Source: DATFWK01 sp035259345 (lineage in GTDB: Bacteria; Actinomycetota; Thermoleophilia; Miltoncostaeales; Miltoncostaeaceae). From it: a stretch of 27,079 bases of DNA. Below, piece after piece: positions 20,885-27,079 of this stretch. Position 1 is the stretch's first letter, and the number at the start of each line of letters is the position of its first letter. Both the position numbers and the translations under genes were made by a program. The notes beneath the pieces were generated by a model that was given only the letters and a program-made list of their open reading frames with translations, was not told the origin of the DNA and searched no databases. Location of the stretch: positions 1-27,079 of the forward strand of contig DATFWK010000247.1 of NCBI GenBank assembly GCA_035259345.1, in the 5' to 3' direction.

Positions 20885-22021
20885 ATGGACCGGACGCCCG
20901 AGCTGCCGGACGGCCTCGTGCGCCCGGGGCTCGCGGCGGTCGACCCCTACGAGCCCGGCCGCCCGATCGAGTCCGTCCAGCGCGAGACCGGCCTCGGCCG
21001 GGTGGTCAAGCTTGCCTCGAACGAGGGGCCGCTGCCGCCCTTCCCCGCGGCGATCCAGGCCATCGCCGAGGCGGCCGCCGGGCAGCGGCTCTACCCGGAC
21101 CCGGGCGCCTGGGCGCTGCGCGACGCGCTCGAGCGCCACACAGGCGTGCCCGCCGACCAGATCCTCCCCGGCGCGGGCATCGACTCCCTGATCAAGCAGA
21201 TCGCGCAGGTCGCCCTCGACCCCGGCGACGAGCTCGTGATGGGATGGCCCTCGTTCCTCTCGTGGCGCCAGCAGGGGCTGGTGCAGGGCGCGCGCCCGGT
21301 CACGGTGGGGCTCGCCGCGAACGGCGCATACGACCTCGACGCGGTGCTGGCGGCGGTCACGCCGCGGACGAAGCTCGTCGTGGTCGTGAGCCCGAACAAC
21401 CCGACCGGCGGCACCGTCCGGGCGGCGGACCTCGTGGCTTTCCTGGACCGGGTCCCCGACCACGCGATGCCGGTGCTCGACGAGGCCTACTTCGAGTACC
21501 TGCGGCCCGGGTCCCACGACGGCGGGGCGCTCCTGCGTGACGGCCGGCCGCTCGCGGTGCTCAGGACGTTCAGCAAGGCGTTCGGGCTCGCGGGCCTTCG
21601 GGCCGGCTACCTCATGGCCCCGCGGCCGCTGCTCGCGGAGATCCAGCGGGTCCGCAGCGTCTTCGACATCAACGGGGTCGCGCAGGCGGCCGCCACGGCG
21701 TCGCTCGCGGAGGCGGCGGACGAGCTGCCGCGGCGCATCGCGATGAACGAGGCCGAGCGGCGGCTGATCGGCGACGGCATCCGCGCGCTCGGGCTCGACC
21801 CGCTCGCCTCCGACGCGAACTTCGTGATGGTGGACCTGGGCAGCCCCGAGCGGGCCCGGGCGGCCTACGAGGGCCTGCTCGCGCGCGGCGTGATCGTGCG
21901 GCCGCTGCGGGCCTTCGGGGCGCCGGCGGCGATCAGGATCACGACCGGGCTGCCGGAGGAGACGCCGGTGCTGCTCGAGGCCATGGCCGGCGTCATCGGC
22001 GAGCTGCCCGCGGCCGCATGA
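20885..22021 (+). CDS. hisC: Histidinol-phosphate aminotransferase-type PLP enzyme
   Basis: A 378-residue class I/II aminotransferase. Visible features are KLASNEGPL (42-50), PNNPTGG (170-176), LDEAYFEY (198-205) and the PLP-lysine segment TFSKAFGLAGLRAGY with Lys231. These fit the HisC subgroup, which transfers an amino group between glutamate and imidazole-acetol phosphate in histidine synthesis. The usual SNENPLG is SNEGPLPP, and no other his gene is near, so an aromatic or other amino acid could be the real substrate. The ATG at 20885 is favoured by the N-terminus and the -10 eight bases upstream. Its stop overlaps meaB by four bases (ATGA). Confidence 0.85.
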   Translation: MDRTPELPDGLVRPGLAAVDPYEPGRPIESVQRETGLGRVVKLASNEGPLPPFPAAIQAIAEAAAGQRLYPDPGAWALRDALERHTGVPADQILPGAGIDSLIKQIAQVALDPGDELVMGWPSFLSWRQQGLVQGARPVTVGLAANGAYDLDAVLAAVTPRTKLVVVVSPNNPTGGTVRAADLVAFLDRVPDHAMPVLDEAYFEYLRPGSHDGGALLRDGRPLAVLRTFSKAFGLAGLRAGYLMAPRPLLAEIQRVRSVFDINGVAQAAATASLAEAADELPRRIAMNEAERRLIGDGIRALGLDPLASDANFVMVDLGSPERARAAYEGLLARGVIVRPLRAFGAPAAIRITTGLPEETPVLLEAMAGVIGELPAAA

Positions 22022-22977
22022 TGGACGTCCCGGCGGTGGTCGCCGGCGTGCTCGCCGGAGAGCGGCGTGCGGTCGGACGGGCGATCAGCATGGTGGAGTC
22101 GCTCGGGGACGAGGGACGCGCGATCGTCCGGGCGCTCCACCCGCACGCCGGCCGCGCCGAGCGCCTCGGCCTCACCGGCGCGCCCGGGGTCGGCAAGAGC
22201 ACGCTCGCGAGCGCCCTGATCCGCACGCTCCGCGAGGAGGGCCGCACGATCGGCGTCGTGAGCGTCGACCCCACCAGCCCGTTCACCCGGGGCGCGGTGC
22301 TTGGCGACCGCATCCGCCTGACCGAGCACTTCCTCGACCGCGGCGTCTTCATCCGCTCGATGGCCACGCGGGGGCACGCGGGCGGCCTCGCGGAGGCCAC
22401 CGCCGACGCGGTGCTGGTGCTGGACGCGGCCGGGTACGACGTCGTGATGGTCGAGACCGTCGGCGCCGGACAGACCGAGGTCGAGGTGGGCCAGCTCGCC
22501 GAAACCGTCGTCCTCGTGCTGATGCCGGGTGCCGGTGACGCCATTCAGGCCATCAAAGCTGGGCTCATGGAGATCCCGGACGTGCTCGTGGTCAACAAGG
22601 CCGACCGCCCCGGCGCGGACCTGATGCGCGCGGAGCTGGAGGGCGCCCTCGGCCTGGTGTCGTGGGAGGGCTGGCGGCCGCCGATCGTCGCGACCCGCGC
22701 GGTGGACGGGGAGGGGATCGGCGACCTGGCTGCCGCGATCGCCCGCCACCGTGCCCACCTCGTCGAGAACGGGGTGCTCGACGCCCGCCGCCGCGACGGC
22801 CTCGCCCGCCAGCTGCGCTCGCTCGCCCTCGACCGCTTCGGGCGCCGCGTCGACGACGCGCTCGGAGCCGGGTTCGTCGAGGGCCTGGTCGACGAGGTCC
22901 TCTCCGGGCGGCTCGACCCGGCCAGCGCGGTGGACGAGGTGGTCGAGCGGGCCGACCGGCCCGCCGGCTCAGGCTGA
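22018..22977 (+). CDS. meaB: Methylmalonyl-CoA mutase-associated GTPase MeaB
   Basis: A 319-residue G3E-type GTPase. Motifs are the P-loop GAPGVGKST (54-62), SVDPTSPFTRGAVLGDRIR (in part), ETVGAGQTEVEV (the Walker B/switch region), and NKAD for guanine. MeaB protects B12-dependent acyl-CoA mutases and helps load cobalamin. The symbol argK was once used for this family. The ATG at 22018 overlaps the hisC stop; the ATG at 22021 is an alternative. Its 3' end overlaps the convergent aminopeptidase gene by 9 bases. A matching B12-binding mutase subunit lies at 24529. Confidence 0.94.
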   Translation: MMDVPAVVAGVLAGERRAVGRAISMVESLGDEGRAIVRALHPHAGRAERLGLTGAPGVGKSTLASALIRTLREEGRTIGVVSVDPTSPFTRGAVLGDRIRLTEHFLDRGVFIRSMATRGHAGGLAEATADAVLVLDAAGYDVVMVETVGAGQTEVEVGQLAETVVLVLMPGAGDAIQAIKAGLMEIPDVLVVNKADRPGADLMRAELEGALGLVSWEGWRPPIVATRAVDGEGIGDLAAAIARHRAHLVENGVLDARRRDGLARQLRSLALDRFGRRVDDALGAGFVEGLVDEVLSGRLDPASAVDEVVERADRPAGSG

Positions 22978-24438
22978 GGCCGGCTTCCCGCCCGCCGCGA
23001 GGCGGTCGGCAAGCGCGGCGATGAGCCGCACGCCGAATCCGGTGCCGCCGCCGTCCTTCATGCCGGTGCCGGCGATGTCGACGTGGCACCAGGGCAGCCC
23101 GGAGGCGAACTCCTGGAGGAACATGGCCGCGTAGACGGCCCCGGCCTGACGCTTCTTGGCGGCGTTCGACAGGTCGGCCGTGCGGCTGCGGATGAGCGGC
23201 CGGTAGCCGTCGTGGAGCGGCATCGGCCAGACGATGTCGCCGGACGCCTCGCCCGCGTCCCGCACCAGCTCGGTCCAGTCCGGGTCGTTGCCGAAGAGCC
23301 CGGCGTAGACGTCGCCGAGGGCCACGACCATCGCCCCCGTGAGCGTCGCGATGTCGAGCAGGCGGGTAGCCCCGTTGCGGGTCGCGTAGACCAGGCCGTC
23401 GGCCAGGATCAGGCGGCCTTCGGCGTCCGTGTTCGTGACCTCGATCGTCGTGCCGTTCATGGCGGTGATGACGTCGCCCGGCTTCAGCGCCGAGCCGCTC
23501 GGCATGTTCTCCGTCGCCGGCACGACCGCGAGCGCCTCGAGCGGGATGCCGAGCCGCGCCATCACGCCGATGCCCTGGATGACGGCCGCGCCGCCGCCCA
23601 TGTCGAGCTTCATCTCCTCCATGCCGGCGGCCGGCTTGATCGAGATGCCGCCGCTGTCGAAGGTGACGGCCTTGCCGACGAGGCCGAGCACCTCGCCGCG
23701 GCGCGCCCCCCTCGGCCGGTATCGCATCACGATCATGCGCGGCTGCTGCGCCGAGCCGGCGGCGACGCCGAGCAGGCCCCCGGCTCCGAGCCGCGCGAGC
23801 TCCCGCTCGCCGAGCACCCGGCAGCTGAGCCCCGGAAGCTCGGCGGCCAGCGCGCGCGCCGCGTCGGCGAGGGCCGTCGGGGTGAGGACGTTGCCGGGCG
23901 TGTCCGCCAGCTCGCGGGCGGCGAGCACGCCGGTCATGAGCGCGTCGGCCGTCGCCAGCGAGGAGCGGTCGCCGTTCAGGACGACCAGCTCGCGCAGCAC
24001 GGTGTGCCTCGACTCCTTCTTCGTCCGGAAGCGGTCGAGGCGGTACGAGCCCCACCACGCGCCTTCCGCGAACCAAGCCCCGGCCTCGAGGGGGGCGTCG
24101 TCGGGAAGGGCCAGGCCGATCGTCGCCGCGCCCGTGGCGCCGGCGCGCCGGGCGACCGCTGCCCCCGCCGCCCGCCACGCCTCGGCATCCGGCTGCTTGC
24201 CCAGCCCGACGACCGCGACACGCGGGGCCGCGACCCGCCCGCCGGTGTGGAAGATCGTGAGCTCGCCCTTGCGGCCGCGCACCTCGCCGTCACGCGCGGC
24301 GCGGGCGACGAGGCCCTCCAGGGCCGTGTCGACCGCGGCTGCCGGGCCGGCGAATGGGGCCGGCGGCTCGGCGACCGGGACGGCCAGCAGCGCAACTCGT
24401 GCGCGAAGGACGTCGGTGCGCCGCGGCGAGGTCCTCAT
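22969..24438 (-). CDS. pepA: Leucyl aminopeptidase (M17 family)
   Basis: A 489-residue cytosolic metallopeptidase. The N-terminal macrodomain-like part (VALLAVPVAEP ... VAVVGLGKQPDAEAW) precedes the catalytic domain with GKAVTFDSGGISIKP, EEMKLDMGGGAAV and the M17 signature NTDAEGRL, holding the Lys, Asp and Glu ligands for two metal ions. It removes N-terminal residues from peptides. Length is normal. The ATG at 24436-24438 was chosen; an in-frame ATG at 24478-24480 would add 14 residues. Neither has a strong ribosome binding site. It interrupts the plus-strand mutase-related genes and is divergent from the B12-binding subunit gene. Confidence 0.92.
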   Translation of the reverse strand: MRTSPRRTDVLRARVALLAVPVAEPPAPFAGPAAAVDTALEGLVARAARDGEVRGRKGELTIFHTGGRVAAPRVAVVGLGKQPDAEAWRAAGAAVARRAGATGAATIGLALPDDAPLEAGAWFAEGAWWGSYRLDRFRTKKESRHTVLRELVVLNGDRSSLATADALMTGVLAARELADTPGNVLTPTALADAARALAAELPGLSCRVLGERELARLGAGGLLGVAAGSAQQPRMIVMRYRPRGARRGEVLGLVGKAVTFDSGGISIKPAAGMEEMKLDMGGGAAVIQGIGVMARLGIPLEALAVVPATENMPSGSALKPGDVITAMNGTTIEVTNTDAEGRLILADGLVYATRNGATRLLDIATLTGAMVVALGDVYAGLFGNDPDWTELVRDAGEASGDIVWPMPLHDGYRPLIRSRTADLSNAAKKRQAGAVYAAMFLQEFASGLPWCHVDIAGTGMKDGGGTGFGVRLIAALADRLAAGGKPASA

Positions 24439-24513
24439 CCGTGCATTTCTCGACGAGCGGGCAACAGCTTCTCGGAGCATACGCGCCCCCGCGGCCGGTG
24501 CATCCGCCGGGTC

Positions 24514-24519
24514 TATACT
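24514..24519 (+). promoter_or_regulatory. -10 box for the B12-binding mutase subunit gene
   Basis: TATACT is close to the ideal TATAAT. It ends nine bases before the ATG at 24529, so the transcript should have a leader of at most about 3 bases. No -35 was recognised. Confidence 0.5.
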
Positions 24520-24528
24520 CGCCCCCTG

Positions 24529-24933
24529 ATGAGCCGTCCGATCCGCGTCGTCATCGCGAAGCCCGGCCTTGACGGGCACGACCGGGGCGCCAAGATCATC
24601 GCCCGCAGCCTGCGCGACGCCGGCATGGAGGTCATCTACACCGGCCTCCACCAGACGCCGGAGCAGATCGCCGCGACCGTGGTCCAGGAGGACGCCGACG
24701 CGGTGGGGCTCTCGATCCTCTCGGGCGCCCACATGACGCTGGTGCCGCGCGTCATGGAGCTCCTGCGCGAGGAGTCGGCCGAGGGCGTGCTGGTGCTCGT
24801 CGGCGGCACGATCCCGCGCGAGGACATCCCCGAGCTCAAGGCCATGGGGGTCGCCGAGGTCTACACGCCCGGGGCGCCGATCCAGGACATGATCGACTTC
24901 CTCAACCGCGCGGCCCGCGACCGCGCGGCCTGA
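24529..24933 (+). CDS. Stand-alone B12-binding subunit of an acyl-CoA mutase
   Basis: A 134-residue cobalamin-binding domain. The motif DGHDRG (15-20) supplies His17, the lower axial ligand of cobalt; LSILSG and LVGGTIP complete the DxHxxG / SxL / GG pattern. This corresponds to the C-terminal domain of methylmalonyl-CoA mutase, here encoded alone as in split mutases. It must pair with a separate catalytic subunit, which is not in the window. MeaB, its chaperone, is encoded at 22018. The reaction would be carbon-skeleton rearrangement such as methylmalonyl-CoA to succinyl-CoA, but the exact substrate cannot be told from this domain. Confidence 0.92.
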   Translation: MSRPIRVVIAKPGLDGHDRGAKIIARSLRDAGMEVIYTGLHQTPEQIAATVVQEDADAVGLSILSGAHMTLVPRVMELLREESAEGVLVLVGGTIPREDIPELKAMGVAEVYTPGAPIQDMIDFLNRAARDRAA

Positions 24934-24961
24934 GCCGCACCACCGACCACAGGAGGATCAC

Positions 24962-25735
24962 GTGCCAGTCGCGCTGGACATCCGCGGCCGCGTCGCGCTG
25001 CTCACCATCGACCGCCCCGAGGCGCTGAACGCGATCTCCCAGGACGTGCTCGACGCCATCCAGCGGCATCTCGACGCCGTCGCGGCGGACGGCGCGGCGC
25101 GAGCCGTCGTCATCACCGGAGGCGGCGAGCGGGCCTTCTCGGCCGGCGCCGACGTCAACCACATGCGTGAGGCCAGCCCCGACGAGGCGCGCGCGTTCGC
25201 TCAGCGCGGTCAGTTCGTGCTGGGCCGCATCGAGTCGTTCTCCAAGCCCGTGATCGCGGCGGTCAACGGGTACGCGCTCGGCGGAGGGTGCGAGCTGGCG
25301 CTCGCCTGCGACATCCGCCTGGCCGCCGAGGGCGCCCGCTTCGCCCAGCCCGAGGTCAACCTCGGGATCCTCCCTGGCTGGGGCGCCACCCAGCGCCTCC
25401 CGCGCCTGACGTCGCCGGCCTTCGCGAAGGAGATGATCTTCACCGGCCGGATGGTCGGGGCCGAGGAGGCAATGAGGGCCGGGCTCGTCAACCGCGTGCT
25501 GCCCGCGGACGAGCTGGTCGACGCGGCGGTGGCGATGGGGGAGGAGATCGCCGCCAAGGCCGCCGGCGCCGTGGCCGCGTCCAAGGAGCTCGTGAACCGG
25601 GCGTTCGACGGGGAGCTGGACGGCAACCTGGCCCGGGAGGTCGAGGCGTTCGCGCGGGCCTTCGGCAGCCACGACCAGCGCGAGGGGATGGCCGCGTTCT
25701 TCGAGAAGCGCGCTCCCCAGTTTGAAGGCGGCTAA
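24962..25735 (+). CDS. Enoyl-CoA hydratase (crotonase family)
   Basis: A 257-residue protein of normal length. It has RPEALNAIS, the oxyanion-hole segment ERAFSAGADVNHM, and both catalytic glutamates: Glu111 in NGYALGGGCELA and Glu131 in FAQPEVNLGILPGWG. It should hydrate short-chain enoyl-CoA to 3-hydroxyacyl-CoA in fatty-acid or amino-acid degradation. The GTG at 24962 has AGGAGG (24951-24956) 5 bases upstream. It follows the mutase subunit by 28 bases and may share its transcript, so a role in an acyl-CoA route with that mutase is likely. Confidence 0.92.
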   Translation: MPVALDIRGRVALLTIDRPEALNAISQDVLDAIQRHLDAVAADGAARAVVITGGGERAFSAGADVNHMREASPDEARAFAQRGQFVLGRIESFSKPVIAAVNGYALGGGCELALACDIRLAAEGARFAQPEVNLGILPGWGATQRLPRLTSPAFAKEMIFTGRMVGAEEAMRAGLVNRVLPADELVDAAVAMGEEIAAKAAGAVAASKELVNRAFDGELDGNLAREVEAFARAFGSHDQREGMAAFFEKRAPQFEGG

Positions 25736-25769
25736 GGCGCGACCACGACGGGGAACCCGGGGCCGGCGC

Positions 25770-25775
25770 TACAAT
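25770..25775 (+). promoter_or_regulatory. -10 box for rpmE
   Basis: TACAAT, one base from the ideal. It gives a leader of about 25 bases, which holds the ribosome site GGAAGG (25795-25800). Confidence 0.5.
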
Positions 25776-25807
25776 GTCGGGCCGAGCGCGAACCGGAAGG
25801 CCCGACC

Positions 25808-26023
25808 TTGAAGACAGAGATCCATCCCGAGTACGTCGAGTCCCACGTGCGGTGCACGTGCGGCGCGGAGTTCACCACCCGCTCCACCAAGCCGGAGATC
25901 AAGGTGGAGATCTGCAGCAACTGCCACCCGTTCTACACGGGCAAGCAGAAGCTGGTCGACTCCGGCGGCCGGGTCGAGCGCTTCCAGCGCAAGCTTGCGC
26001 GCCGCCAGAAGACGTCTGCCTAG
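25808..26023 (+). CDS. rpmE: Ribosomal protein L31
   Basis: A 71-residue protein. It begins MKTEIHPEYVESHVRCTCGA and holds four cysteines, Cys16, Cys18, Cys36 and Cys39 (CTC and CSNC), so it is the zinc-containing C+ form of L31. This form is replaced by a C- paralog under zinc starvation in many bacteria; no paralog or zinc-regulator site is visible here. It binds the large subunit at the central protuberance. The TTG at 25808 was chosen because GGAAGG lies 7 bases upstream and the family N-terminus starts here. It heads the rpmE - DUF1385 - prfA run. Confidence 0.94.
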   Translation: MKTEIHPEYVESHVRCTCGAEFTTRSTKPEIKVEICSNCHPFYTGKQKLVDSGGRVERFQRKLARRQKTSA

Positions 26024-26972
26024 GCTTCTCCGCGCTGCCCTGGCGGCGCCCGCCGGGCAGGTGGGGGGCCAGGCCGTCATCGAGGGCGTGATGATGCGGG
26101 GAGTGACCAGCTGGTCGGTCGCCGTGCGCCGGCCGGACGAGACCATCCACGTCGTCGACGGGGCGATCTCGCCCTGGGCACACGGCCGCCGCTGGCTGCG
26201 CGTGCCGATCGTCCGCGGCGTGGTGGCCCTGGCCGAGAGCCTCGTCCTCGGCCTGCGGGCGCTGGCGATCTCGGCCGACCACGCGGCCGGCGAGGTCGCG
26301 GACGAGGAGGGCGAGGGAGGCGAGGGGGGCCTCTCGCGGACCGCCATCGGCTTCACGCTGGGCATCAGCCTGGTGGTTGCCGTGGGCCTCTTCTTCATCC
26401 TCCCGATCTTCATCACGAACAACCTGCTGGACATCGGCGGGTCGTTCTCGTTCTGGATCGTCGAGGGCGTCATCCGCCTCGCGATCTTCCTCGGCTACCT
26501 CTGGCTGATCTCCCTGATGCCGGACCTGCGCCGGGTGTTCCAGTACCACGCGGCCGAGCACATGGCGATCCACGCCCACGAGGCGGGAGCGCCGCTCGAG
26601 CCGGGCCCCGTGAGCCACTTCTCGCGCCTGCACGTCCGCTGCGGCACGGCGTTCCTGCTCATCGTCATGGTCGTCTCGATCTTCGTCTTCGCAGCCGTTG
26701 GGCGGCCGAGCTTCATGTGGCTGGTCATCTCGCGCATCGTCGGCGTCCCGGTGGTCGCGGGCCTCTCCTACGAGGTGATCCGCTGGGCCGGGCGGCACAA
26801 GGAGACGCGGTTCGTGCGAGCGGTCATGGCGCCGGGGCTCCTCCTCCAGCGCCTGACGACCCGGACCTGCGAGGACGAGCACCTCGAGGTCTCCTGCGCG
26901 GCGCTCACGCGGGTCCTCGAGCTGGAGGTCCGTCCGCCGGCCTGGGCCGCGGAGGTGGAGGTGATGGCGTGA
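25995..26972 (+). CDS. DUF1385 (YqhQ-like) membrane protein
   Basis: A 325-residue membrane protein. GGQAVIEGVMMRG (24-36) is the family hallmark, followed by YHAAEH (184-189), rich in His. Hydrophobic segments lie near 118-140, 152-174, 215-234 and 240-256. An acidic Glu/Gly-rich loop is at about 101-112. The function of the family is unknown; B. subtilis YqhQ is a member. The start is uncertain: TTG at 25995 overlaps rpmE by 29 bases, while GTG at 26061 would begin just before GGQAV. Neither has a clear ribosome binding site. Its stop overlaps prfA by four bases (GTGA). Confidence 0.85.
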   Translation: MRAARRRLPRLLRAALAAPAGQVGGQAVIEGVMMRGVTSWSVAVRRPDETIHVVDGAISPWAHGRRWLRVPIVRGVVALAESLVLGLRALAISADHAAGEVADEEGEGGEGGLSRTAIGFTLGISLVVAVGLFFILPIFITNNLLDIGGSFSFWIVEGVIRLAIFLGYLWLISLMPDLRRVFQYHAAEHMAIHAHEAGAPLEPGPVSHFSRLHVRCGTAFLLIVMVVSIFVFAAVGRPSFMWLVISRIVGVPVVAGLSYEVIRWAGRHKETRFVRAVMAPGLLLQRLTTRTCEDEHLEVSCAALTRVLELEVRPPAWAAEVEVMA

Positions 26973-27079
26973 CCGGGCCGCTCGAGCGCCTGGTCGGGCA
27001 GATCGAGGAGACGCGGCGGGAGCTCGAGCAGGCGCTGGCCGAGCCGGACCTGGTCGCCGACCGGGCGCGGTTCGCCGAG
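26969..27079 (+). CDS. prfA: Peptide chain release factor 1, N-terminal fragment
   Basis: Only the first 37 residues are in the window. They read TGPLERLVGQIEETRRELEQ and then ALAEPDLVADRARFAE, which resembles the N-terminal helical region of release factor 1 (LLSDPEVVADP pattern). The rpmE - DUF1385 - prfA order supports the call. RF1 ends translation at UAA and UAG. The GTG at 26969 overlaps the preceding stop. The GGQ and PxT motifs lie outside the window, so the assignment rests on the N-terminus and context. Confidence 0.8.
   Translation, partial: MTGPLERLVGQIEETRRELEQALAEPDLVADRARFAE

Noticed and set aside
23083..24528. Long plus-strand frame upstream of the B12-binding gene
   Set aside because: It is antisense to pepA with a shadow composition; the family start and a TATACT -10 fix the B12 gene at 24529.

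Overview
The window is very GC-rich, gene-dense bacterial chromosome with almost all third codon positions G or C and many GTG starts. Many genes are coupled by 4-base NTGA overlaps. The gene content (rpmE - DUF1385 - prfA order, stand-alone B12 domain of a CoA mutase with MeaB, Lin0512 protein, actinobacterial-type FtsZ core, NarL-type two-component pair) suggests Actinomycetota, plausibly a deep-branching class such as Thermoleophilia. The placement is an inference; no rRNA or other marker is present. No mobile element, CRISPR array, tRNA or rRNA was seen, and no stretch over 300 bases lacks a gene.

Layout: (1) 1-446: tail of an unknown gene coupled to a one-helix membrane protein. (2) 433-2871: an rpoZ-type omega subunit with a long acidic tail and a downstream winged-helix-like gene (both minus), divergent from csrA (plus) across a perfectly palindromic -10 element; csrA converges on an RsbW-like kinase. 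(3) 2992-6031: L,D-transpeptidase, then minus-strand hflX and a lipoprotein. (4) 6177-9524: htpX with a coupled small gene, then a membrane histidine kinase and a NarL-type response regulator whose only sensible start is ATA. (5) 9526-16321: an ATP-grasp protein divergent from a MoaD/ThiS-like domain fused in frame to an Asp-box beta-propeller, followed by a tight cluster of ParA, an FtsZ-family protein, a gamma-glutamyltransferase-family protein and a 100-residue protein. (6) 16371-18076: KhtU-like K+/H+ antiporter and KhtT-like regulator. (7) 18078-20830, minus: Lon-N-domain protein, YgfZ, Lin0512 protein, AlkA-like glycosylase. (8) 20885-25735: HisC-type aminotransferase, MeaB, leucyl aminopeptidase (minus), B12-binding mutase subunit, enoyl-CoA hydratase. 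(9) 25808-27079: rpmE, DUF1385 membrane protein and the start of prfA.

The parts most worth attention are the in-frame MoaD-propeller fusion beside an ATP-grasp gene, the translationally coupled ParA/FtsZ-like pair, the csrA/rpoZ symmetric promoter with a possible CsrA autoregulatory site, the apparent AUA start, and a recurring -10 box placed 6-11 bases before start codons, which predicts many leaderless or nearly leaderless mRNAs.
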